NCBI GenBank assembly: GCA_035762545.1
Contig: DASTOM010000033.1
Location: forward strand, 1-20,961
Direction of reading: 5' to 3'
Source of the DNA: JANQRA01 sp035762545
GTDB lineage: Bacteria > Actinomycetota > Acidimicrobiia > Spongiisociales > ZC4RG35
DNA length: 20,961 nucleotides
A program made the translations under genes and the position numbers. The notes beneath the pieces are model-generated. The model had not been told where the DNA came from and ran no database searches. It saw nothing but the letters and a program-made list of their open reading frames with translations. Of this stretch, positions 15,681 to 20,961 are shown one piece after another. Position 1 is the first letter of the stretch. Every line of letters starts with the position of its first letter.

Positions 15681-16142
15681 ATGCCCATGAAGAGAACCGT
15701 CCTGCTCGCCGTTGTTGCCTTACTGCTCGCCGCTTGTGGCGACGCTGCTGATGTATCGGGCACGACTGTGGACGTGATATCCACGAGCACGGGTCCAGAC
15801 TCCACCACGACGCCAAAAGGCGGGGATACGACAATGCCAGACCAACCAGACCCGATCGAGGCGGCGACGGCAGACTTGGCTGCCCGACTGTCCGTAGATG
15901 CTTCGGACATCGTCGTTGTGAAGGTCCAAGCGGTGAAATGGCCGGACGGTTCGCTTGGCTGCCCCCAGGAAGGTGAGCTCTACACCCAAGCTGTGGTCGA
16001 CGGACAGCAGATATTCCTCGGTCATGAAGACAGGATCTACGACTACCGCGCCGACGCCTCAGGGTCGGTCAGGTTCTGCCCGTCGGAGGACAAGGATGGG
16101 GGATACGACTTCGTGCCGCCTCCGGGTGCGGGCGAATCCTGA
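15681..16142 (+). CDS. Small secreted lipoprotein with conserved WPDGSLGCPQ domain, function unknown
   Basis: This 153-residue protein begins MPMKRTVLLAVVALLLAACG, a lipoprotein signal peptide with lipobox LAAC (Cys19). A Thr/Ser/Asp-rich linker (about 20-57) follows. The compact domain (58-140) has AATADLAARLSVDASDIVV, WPDGSLGCPQEGELYTQAVV and IYDYRADASG. It contains Cys94 and Cys133, which could form a disulfide outside the cell. The WPDGSLGCPQ...YTQ...YDY pattern recurs in small exported proteins of several phyla, but I know of no established function. It lies 29 bases after the methyltransferase and is followed by a strong terminator. The start could be the ATG at 15681 or 15687; neither has a clear ribosome site. 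Confidence 0.82.
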   Translation: MPMKRTVLLAVVALLLAACGDAADVSGTTVDVISTSTGPDSTTTPKGGDTTMPDQPDPIEAATADLAARLSVDASDIVVVKVQAVKWPDGSLGCPQEGELYTQAVVDGQQIFLGHEDRIYDYRADASGSVRFCPSEDKDGGYDFVPPPGAGES

Positions 16143-16145
16143 CAC

Positions 16146-16175
16146 GAAGAAGGGCGCCGATCGGCGCCCTTCTTC
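16146..16175. terminator. Bidirectional hairpin terminator between lipoprotein and subtilase genes
   Basis: A perfect 30-base palindrome forms a 13-bp stem (GAAGAAGGGCGCC / GGCGCCCTTCTTC) with a GATC loop. It begins three bases after the lipoprotein stop and lies 20 bases beyond the stop of the convergent protease gene. The arm ends are A/T-flanked on both strands (CTTCTTCCTAGTTG on plus), so it can serve both transcripts. Confidence 0.88.
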
Positions 16176-16195
16176 CTAGTTGTCGTTTCGGTTAC

Positions 16196-19177
16196 TCAGC
16201 TGTTCACCTCGACGAGTGTGACGTCGAAGAGACCGTCACCATCGTGGTGGCCAACAGCCCCGAGATAGGTCGAGTCAGGATCGAGACCGGTCCAAGCGAT
16301 CTGGATGGTCTCGGTTGTCGCCAGTACGGCGTCTTCGGGTTCGCTCGTGATCGAAAGAGAGCCGGTGCCCTCAGCGAGCGGGACATCCCAGGTATGTGCC
16401 GAGTAGCCGACCTCGACACCGGTCGTCTGCCAACCATGGACATAGAGGATGTAGTCGCCGTCCTCGGGGAACATCAGCTCCATCGACTCGACAGTTCCAC
16501 CGGCGGTGGAACTGGCGACGAGCGACCCGTCTTTGTACAGGTACAGGTCCAGATCGATCGCTGAGTCGGGAGGAGTCAGATCCTCCGTATTCAACGTGAG
16601 TCGCCAGATTGCCGTGCCGTTCAGTGAGAACGGGTGTGCCGTCGTCCCGGTCGGGTCGGCTGGGTCGAACTCCTGATCAGGATCCTGGACGACCGACCCC
16701 GTGATGGGCAGGTCCGCCGCGAGCCCGTGGGCCGTCGCGTCGTACTCACCGCTGTAACCGAACGTGACGTCGAAGGCCGCCGTGCCCTCGACTCCCTCAC
16801 CTGTCACCAGGTCGGGTGCGTCCAACGGTGCGGCAGCCAACGCAATCGGGCTTCGAGCGGAGAATTGCTTGCCCTCCCATGTGAGAGAGCCAAATCTCCA
16901 CTCGCCGATCGGAGCTCCTTCGTTCTCGAATGTGATCTCGAAAGAGCGAGTCTGTCCCGGGGGAATCACGAGGCGCGAAGGGGACACGGTCACGTTGTAC
17001 CCGGCCGGCTCCTCGACCACCGCGTCGACGGGCAGCGATCTGCCTGAGACGTTGGTGACACTCCGTTGCACGGTCAACGATCCCGGGACCTGTGAGGCAC
17101 CGATCGATGGATAGTTGAGGTTCTCGGTCGACGTGGGTATTCCGGCACCCTCCAATGACGCGCAGGTAGCTGTTGGGTTCCCGAAGACCTCAGGCGCTGC
17201 ATCACACAGGAACCCGAGGTACTCAACGAATCCAGCGTCGTAGACCAGACCGGGGTTGAACATCGACTGCGGCGTGTTGCCGGTTCCCGTGCTCCCGCCG
17301 GTCGAGTTCATGCTTGCGTCGACATGACCGGCGCCCATATCGAATGGGTCGGCCGGCGTCACCTGATCTTGTTTGAAGACCTCCTGATATGCCGTTGTCA
17401 TCATCGCCGACTTGGCTGCCGCGGGCGACCAGTCGGGATGCGCCTGATCGATCAGGGCTAGGAGTCCGGCTACGTGCGGGCTCGACATCGAGGTGCCCTG
17501 AATCGCCTGGAACAACTCGCCACCGACGTCGAAGCCGGGGGCAGGCGAGTTGGCCGCCAGGATCTGGACACCGGGCGCCGTTACGTCCGGCTTGATTATG
17601 TCGGCCGACGCCGGGCTCCCGAGCGGGCCACGTGACGAGAAGTACGCCATGAACGGCGATACCTCTCGCTCGACGGCCTCACCGCCGACTATCTCGGCAG
17701 TCGCGGTTCCGCCCGCCGACGCTATGTAGTCCTTGATGGCCACTCCATCGGCGTTGGAGACGTGGACTGCGGGCAGATAGTGGTTGTCCGAAGGGAGAGT
17801 CTGGTGTGCGGCGTCGTTGTAGACGATCACACCGACTCCCCCCGCATCCTGCACGGCATGACTCTTGGCGGCGCGGCTGGTGGCACCCTTGCAGAGCACG
17901 ATCTGGCCCGTGGGTTCGGGATCGAACGGCTCACCGAGGACGCAGCCCTCGTTGCCGAGTGCCGCCCCATCGACGAGGGGAGCAGGCCCCACGCCTGGGG
18001 TGACCGAGGCCCCGAAGTACTCAGCATCGTTCCCGAGCACCGCAGAGCCCTGGAACATCCGAGAGTGGTGGCTCGCGCCAACGGCCGTGAGCCAAGGGAC
18101 GGACGCCGGGCTTCCGACCGTGCTCGCGCCGGGTCCGCTGTTCCCGGCGGATGTGGCGACATGGACGCCCGCATCGGCTGCGAACAGGAATGCGATGCCG
18201 TCGGCGCCGGTCAATCCGGGTGTCGAGCTGCCTATCGAATAGTTGATGACGTCTACGCCGTCGGCGACGGCCTGGTCGATCGCATCGGCCAGGTCTCCAC
18301 CGAAGCAGCCGAGTTCGCCACAGGCCTTGTAGGCCGCCAGGTGGGCCCGATGGGCGATTCCGGTGATGAGGCCACGGTCGATACCGAAGATCGAGGCGGA
18401 GACGTTTGCGTTGCCTGCCGCCGTTCCTGCGGTATGACTTCCGTGACCGTCGTCGTCACGGGCGGAGTCATAGAGCTCCGGTCCGATGAATGCGTTGTAG
18501 AGGATGCGCATGTCACGCGCTCCGAGCAGTTTGTTGTTGCAATCGAAAGCCAGGTCGTCCGGGTTGTGATCCGTGTTGCCGAACTCACAGGGGATGTTCA
18601 GCCCAGGATCGGAGTAGGACCCGTCGTCAGCAAAAGACGGGTGCTCGGGCCAGATTCCGGTGTCGATGACCCCAACGACCACGCCCTCCCCGGTGTATCC
18701 GGTGTCGTAGGCCCCACCGGGTTCGGTCAAGCCGAGATATTCGGGTGAGGTGTCCGTCTGCAGTTGGCGCAATTCGTCTCGGGTAACCGAGATGACGCCC
18801 TTCTGTATTTGCAGGCTCTCGGCCTCGTCCGGTGTGAGCAAGGCTGAGAATCCGGTCAGGGCGAATGCGTAGGTGTTGACGATCTGGCTGTCTTCCACTC
18901 CGGCCGCCGCGGTGACCCTGTTCCGTTCGTCATCGAGATGGCCCAGGTATTTCTTGACGGCCGCCGAATTTGGGTTCACCTTCTCGCCCTTGCCGGGCTT
19001 GGTAGCCGGTAGACCTGCTAGGTCGCCTTCATATGCGACCACAGGATCGTCGTCCATCAGGACGATGTACGGGACGCGATCACCGGATACTTGGTGCACC
19101 GGAGCCGCGGAAACGGCGGGTATCGCAAGAGCCAGGGCTATCGCGAGTGCCGTAAAGAGAACGGTAGGTCTCTTCAC
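16196..19177 (-). CDS. Secreted subtilisin-like serine protease (S8) with PA insert and C-terminal beta domains
   Basis: The 993-residue preproprotein has a signal peptide (MKRPTVLFTALAIALALAIP, cut near AVSAAP), an I9-type propeptide (about 35-135) and an S8 catalytic domain. Asp172 is in VIDTGIWPEHPSF, His245 in DGHGSHTAGT, Asn346 in ATSAGNSGPG and Ser563 in GTSMSSPHVAG. A PA domain is inserted at about 385-500 (GQIVLCKGATSRAAKSHAVQ). A Fn3-like segment follows (about 690-800), then a region near 880-960 resembling the pre-peptidase C-terminal (PPC) domain (DLDLYLYKDGSLVASS, EDGDYILYVHGW). This is the cucumisin-like layout. No C-terminal anchor is seen. GTG 19177 follows AGGAGGAAGA and begins the signal peptide; the frame to 19237 is discarded. 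It probably degrades extracellular protein. Confidence 0.94.
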   Translation of the reverse strand: MKRPTVLFTALAIALALAIPAVSAAPVHQVSGDRVPYIVLMDDDPVVAYEGDLAGLPATKPGKGEKVNPNSAAVKKYLGHLDDERNRVTAAAGVEDSQIVNTYAFALTGFSALLTPDEAESLQIQKGVISVTRDELRQLQTDTSPEYLGLTEPGGAYDTGYTGEGVVVGVIDTGIWPEHPSFADDGSYSDPGLNIPCEFGNTDHNPDDLAFDCNNKLLGARDMRILYNAFIGPELYDSARDDDGHGSHTAGTAAGNANVSASIFGIDRGLITGIAHRAHLAAYKACGELGCFGGDLADAIDQAVADGVDVINYSIGSSTPGLTGADGIAFLFAADAGVHVATSAGNSGPGASTVGSPASVPWLTAVGASHHSRMFQGSAVLGNDAEYFGASVTPGVGPAPLVDGAALGNEGCVLGEPFDPEPTGQIVLCKGATSRAAKSHAVQDAGGVGVIVYNDAAHQTLPSDNHYLPAVHVSNADGVAIKDYIASAGGTATAEIVGGEAVEREVSPFMAYFSSRGPLGSPASADIIKPDVTAPGVQILAANSPAPGFDVGGELFQAIQGTSMSSPHVAGLLALIDQAHPDWSPAAAKSAMMTTAYQEVFKQDQVTPADPFDMGAGHVDASMNSTGGSTGTGNTPQSMFNPGLVYDAGFVEYLGFLCDAAPEVFGNPTATCASLEGAGIPTSTENLNYPSIGASQVPGSLTVQRSVTNVSGRSLPVDAVVEEPAGYNVTVSPSRLVIPPGQTRSFEITFENEGAPIGEWRFGSLTWEGKQFSARSPIALAAAPLDAPDLVTGEGVEGTAAFDVTFGYSGEYDATAHGLAADLPITGSVVQDPDQEFDPADPTGTTAHPFSLNGTAIWRLTLNTEDLTPPDSAIDLDLYLYKDGSLVASSTAGGTVESMELMFPEDGDYILYVHGWQTTGVEVGYSAHTWDVPLAEGTGSLSITSEPEDAVLATTETIQIAWTGLDPDSTYLGAVGHHDGDGLFDVTLVEVNS

Positions 19178-19278
19178 TCTTCCTCCTAAGTGGCGTTTCT
19201 CCCCAGCCCACGGCCACTGAACATAGCGAATCGCCACACACCGTGGTCGCGCTGGAAGGGTTATTTCTCCTCGCTCCC

Positions 19279-19284
19279 TAAAAT
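19279..19284 (+). promoter_or_regulatory. -10 element of a probable leaderless htpX promoter
   Basis: TAAAAT is followed by six bases and then the htpX ATG, so transcription would start at or next to the A of the start codon. No ribosome-binding site precedes the ATG. The -35 region is not recognisable. The remaining gap 19178-19278 must also hold the protease promoter on the minus strand; TATGTT (19220-19225 read on minus) is a weak candidate -10. Confidence 0.55.
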
Positions 19285-19290
19285 CGACAC

Positions 19291-20133
19291 ATGAACAACC
19301 TCAAGACGGTTGGTCTCCTCGCCTTCATGACCGCGTTGCTGGCGTTGGTCGTCTCACTGTTTGGTGGGGGCTGGGGATGGATGATTGCCGTAGTCGTCGG
19401 GTTCAACCTCCTCGCCTTCTTCTTCTCGGACAAGATGGCGCTCGCCTCGAGTCGCGCCCGGCCCGTGACCGAGCAGGAGTTGCCCCAGGTCTATGCGATG
19501 GTCCGCAGGCTCACCACGCAGATGGGGATGCCGATGCCCTCCATCCATGTCATCGAGTCAGCCCAACCAAACGCGTTCGCCACAGGTCGTAGCCCACGTC
19601 GGGCCGCTGTGGCGGTGACCACAGGAATCCTCCACGCTCTGAACAATGACGAGTTGGAGGCGGTACTCGGCCACGAACTCGCCCACGTGCAGAATCGCGA
19701 CATCCTCATCGGCTCGATCGCGGCGATGATCGGCGCCGCCCTCTCGATCGTGGCCAGGATGGGCTTCTGGTTCGGTGGGGGAGACAACCGGAACAACCCG
19801 CTCGCCGCGATCGGTGCGATCCTGTCGCTGATCATCGCCCCATTCGCAGCGATGCTGATCCAGTTCGCCATCTCACGCACACGCGAGTTTCAGGCGGACA
19901 AGTCAGGCGCCGAGATCACGGGACGTCCGCTCCAATTGGCAAGCGCCCTCGAGAAGATCTCGAGAGGCACGGCGCAAATCCCGATGCCGGTCAACCCGGC
20001 GACGGCCTCGCTCTACATCGACAACCCGCTCAAGGCAATGCGTGGGGGCGGGATGTCGAAGCTCTTCAGCACTCACCCGCCGGTCGAGGAGCGGATCGAA
20101 CGTCTCCACGACATGGCGATGGGCGTCCGGTAG
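19291..20133 (+). CDS. htpX: Membrane zinc metalloprotease HtpX (M48B)
   Basis: The 280-residue protein has two N-terminal membrane segments (about 8-24 and 29-45), the zinc motif HELAH (His128, Glu129, His132), two further hydrophobic segments (about 138-160 and 172-193) and SRTREFQADKSGA with the third zinc ligand Glu199. It ends FSTHPPVEERIERL, the family's closing motif. HtpX degrades misfolded membrane proteins, with the active site on the cytoplasmic side. Length and layout are typical. It is divergent from the secreted protease. The start ATG is supported by family alignment and by the -10 element six bases upstream. Confidence 0.96.
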   Translation: MNNLKTVGLLAFMTALLALVVSLFGGGWGWMIAVVVGFNLLAFFFSDKMALASSRARPVTEQELPQVYAMVRRLTTQMGMPMPSIHVIESAQPNAFATGRSPRRAAVAVTTGILHALNNDELEAVLGHELAHVQNRDILIGSIAAMIGAALSIVARMGFWFGGGDNRNNPLAAIGAILSLIIAPFAAMLIQFAISRTREFQADKSGAEITGRPLQLASALEKISRGTAQIPMPVNPATASLYIDNPLKAMRGGGMSKLFSTHPPVEERIERLHDMAMGVR

Positions 20134-20244
20134 GGGCCTATCGACGACACCTGACAGGAGTTGCGGAGCAACACCAATGTCTCGCCGGAGGCGAGTCACG
20201 GCATTGGGCACTGTTCGGGGGCCTGGCTAAGATTTCGGTCTCGA

Positions 20245-20269
20245 AAACCGTGCGTTCCACGCACGGTTT
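20245..20269. terminator. Perfect hairpin between htpX and tRNA-Tyr
   Basis: An 11-bp stem (AAACCGTGCGT / ACGCACGGTTT) with a TCC loop lies 8 bases before tRNA-Tyr and about 110 bases after htpX. It ends in only three T residues and no long U run follows. It could terminate the htpX transcript or mark the tRNA precursor leader. The remaining stretch 20134-20244 shows nothing else. Confidence 0.5.
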
Positions 20270-20277
20270 CGGTGTGC

Positions 20278-20360
20278 GCCGGGATGTCCGAGCGGCCAAA
20301 GGAAGCAGACTGTAAATCTGCCGGCAGACGCCTACGGAGGTTCGAATCCTTCTCCCGGCA
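20278..20360 (+). tRNA. tRNA-Tyr (anticodon GTA)
   Basis: The acceptor GCCGGGA pairs with TCCCGGC, and the discriminator is A. The anticodon stem GCAGA/TCTGC presents GTA at 20312-20314. A long variable arm typical of bacterial Tyr tRNAs follows, and the T arm contains GGTTCGAATCC. The 83-base gene does not encode CCA. Confidence 0.95.
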
Positions 20361-20453
20361 CGCTGACGTCCCACCAGGTGTCAGAATTCACAACTCATGT
20401 CGCGGGGCAAGGCTGGAGAGAAGCCACGGTGAGCGAGAGCGAGCCGGTGGGGT

Positions 20454-20479
20454 TTCTCCAACACCAAGCTTCGCTTGGC
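20454..20479 (+). repeat. Leader repeat with hairpin, copy upstream of tRNA-Thr
   Basis: TTCTCCAACACCAAGC, TTC, GCTTGGC. It contains the hairpin CCAAGC-TTC-GCTTGG (20464-20478), one base before the tRNA. It matches the copy before tRNA-Met in TTCTCCAAC--CAAGC---GCTTG-GGCG. Upstream, GGAGAGAAGCCAC (20415-20427) can pair imperfectly with GTGGGGTTTCTCC (20447-20459). Confidence 0.7.
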
Positions 20480-20552
20480 GCCCCGTTAGCTCATTCGGTA
20501 GAGCGCTTCCATGGTAAGGAAGAGGTGCTCGGTTCGATTCCGGGACGGGGCT
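20480..20552 (+). tRNA. tRNA-Thr (anticodon GGT)
   Basis: The acceptor GCCCCGT pairs with ACGGGGC, and the discriminator is T. The anticodon stem CTTCC/GGAAG presents GGT at 20513-20515. The T arm contains GGTTCGATTCC. The 73-base gene does not encode CCA. As an ANN-decoding tRNA it is a substrate of the TsaBDE t6A system encoded in the same window. Confidence 0.96.
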
Positions 20553-20556
20553 CGGT

Positions 20557-20601
20557 TGTCGGCTTCGCCGACACCTTGGAGAATTGGCGAGCCAATCCTC
20601 C
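20557..20601 (+). repeat. Two adjacent hairpins after tRNA-Thr
   Basis: TGTCGGC-TTC-GCCGACA (20557-20573) is a perfect 7-bp stem with a three-base loop. It is followed by GGAG-a-ATTGGC-GA-GCCAAT-c-CTCC (20578-20601). Neither ends in a T run, so they look more like RNA processing or folding elements than classical terminators. Confidence 0.7.
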
Positions 20602-20621
20602 CGCTGCTTGAAAGAAGGGCA

Positions 20622-20666
20622 GGAGAATCGATGGCGTGCTGCGAAGCAGCACAAAGGCGATTCTCC
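20622..20666 (+). repeat. Nested hairpin between tRNA-Thr and tRNA-Met
   Basis: Outer arms GGAGAATCG (20622-20630) and CGATTCTCC (20658-20666) pair perfectly. Inside them lies a second perfect stem, GTGCTGC-GAA-GCAGCAC (20636-20652). The outer motif GGAGAAT recurs in the neighbouring hairpin at 20578. Confidence 0.75.
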
Positions 20667-20687
20667 AACCTCAAGCGCAGCTTGAGG
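20661..20687 (+). repeat. Leader repeat with hairpin, copy upstream of tRNA-Met
   Basis: TTCTCCAACCTCAAGC, GCA, GCTTGAGG. The hairpin CCTCAAGC-GCA-GCTTGAGG (20669-20687) includes the first two bases of tRNA-Met in its 3' arm. Its 5' part also forms the closing arm of the nested hairpin, so the two structures compete. It is the counterpart of the copy before tRNA-Thr. Confidence 0.7.
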
Positions 20688-20759
20688 CGGCGTAGCTCAG
20701 TAGGTGAGAGCGCTCGACTCATAATCGAGAGGTCGGCAGTTCGAGTCTGCCCGCCGCTA
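20686..20759 (+). tRNA. tRNA-Met, elongator type (anticodon CAT)
   Basis: The acceptor GGCGGCG pairs with CGCCGCT (first pair G-T), and the discriminator is A. The D arm is GCTC/GAGC, the anticodon stem CTCGA/TCGAG presents CAT at 20720-20722, and the T arm contains GGCAGTTCGAGTCTGCC. The anticodon stem lacks the three G-C pairs of initiator tRNA, so this is elongator Met. A CAT tRNA modified to read ATA (Ile2) cannot be fully excluded. CCA is not encoded. Confidence 0.88.
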
Positions 20760-20766
20760 CATCAGC

Positions 20767-20788
20767 GCCAACGCGTAGTCTCGTTGGC
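20767..20788 (+). repeat. Hairpin between tRNA-Met and tuf
   Basis: GCCAACG and CGTTGGC form a perfect 7-bp stem with an eight-base loop, 34 bases before tuf. With no T run it is unlikely to be a strong terminator, so tuf may be co-transcribed with the tRNAs. Confidence 0.6.
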
Positions 20789-20822
20789 CGCATACGAAGA
20801 AAGAAGGAAGGAACACCTAGCG

Positions 20823-20961
20823 ATGGCTAAGGCAAAGTTTGAGCGGACTAAGCCGCATGTGAATGTTGGGACTATGGGTCATATTGATCATGGGAAGACG
20901 ACGTTGACGGCTGCGATTACTAAGACGTTGGCGGAGCGGGTTGGTGGGTCGAATCAGTTCA
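20823..20961 (+). CDS. tuf: Translation elongation factor Tu, N-terminal part (runs off the window)
   Basis: The first 46 residues, starting MAKAKFERTKPHVNVGTMGH, include the G1 loop GHIDHGKT (residues 19-26) followed by TLTAAITK. This is the EF-Tu N-terminus; most bacteria have GHVDHGKT. EF-Tu delivers aminoacyl-tRNA to the ribosome. The ATG at 20823 follows a purine run (AAGGAAGGAA) at about ten bases. Codon use is striking: 44 of 46 codons end in G or T, one in A and one in C, including CAT three times, AAT three times and GAT. Other genes in the window prefer C-ending codons. The rest of the gene lies outside. Confidence 0.95.
   Translation, partial: MAKAKFERTKPHVNVGTMGHIDHGKTTLTAAITKTLAERVGGSNQF

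Noticed and set aside
17762..18748. A 328-residue + strand frame inside the subtilase gene
   Set aside because: It lies antisense to the catalytic domain, whose Asp, His, Asn and Ser motifs confirm the minus-strand reading.
20245..20269. The hairpin before tRNA-Tyr as a confident intrinsic terminator
   Set aside because: The stem is perfect, but only three T residues close it and no U run follows, so termination is kept as one option only.
1..20961. CRISPR array, toxin-antitoxin pair, phage genes or a defence island
   Set aside because: No regularly spaced direct repeats, Cas motifs, small paired ORFs with toxin motifs, or integrase were seen; apart from the IS remnant the window is housekeeping and envelope genes.

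Overview
The window looks like a chromosomal segment of a high-GC actinobacterium (Actinomycetota, possibly Acidimicrobiia). Four signs support this. The housekeeping run acpS-nnr-alr-tsaE-tsaB-rimI-tsaD-groES-groEL has the actinobacterial gene order. GroESL is preceded by CIRCE operators. There is an F420-type luciferase-like oxidoreductase. GTG starts are frequent and one promoter looks leaderless. The taxon is inferred from these features; no search was run.

Layout. (1) Positions 1-3539: the 3' end of a probable beta-helix protein on the + strand, then three minus-strand genes for surface polysaccharide: a DegT-type aminotransferase, a sugar-nucleotide epimerase (probable CTG start) and a flippase-like membrane protein. 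(2) 3540-3921: a non-coding gap with a hairpin terminator behind groEL. (3) 3922-13026: a long minus-strand block. Eight genes run acpS, nnr, alr, P1-family peptidase, family 4 uracil-DNA glycosylase, tsaE, tsaB, rimI, and a ninth, tsaD, closes the run. Seven of the eight junctions overlap by 1-4 bases. GroES-groEL follows under its own tandem CIRCE control. (4) 13203-13740: a decayed IS481-type transposase at the upstream edge of that operon. (5) 13776-16142: a minus-strand LLM oxidoreductase and a divergent + strand pair, a MidA-like methyltransferase and a small lipoprotein. (6) 16146-20133: a bidirectional terminator, a large secreted subtilisin-like protease (-) and the membrane protease HtpX (+). 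(7) 20245-20961: tRNA-Tyr(GTA), tRNA-Thr(GGT) and tRNA-Met(CAT), separated by hairpin-packed spacers, then the start of tuf (EF-Tu).

How they work together. The central operon joins cell-wall precursor supply (D-alanine), carrier-protein activation, NAD(P)HX repair, uracil excision, the bacterial t6A tRNA-modification proteins TsaB/E/D and protein N-acetylation by RimI. Chaperonin genes lie immediately downstream. The right-hand part carries exported or membrane proteolysis and translation genes.

No clear new defence, mobile or biosynthetic system is visible. The most unusual signals are the codon use at the start of tuf (44 of 46 codons end in G or T), the repeated hairpin leaders of the tRNA genes, and the IS remnant at the operon edge. 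Products are assigned from motifs read by eye.
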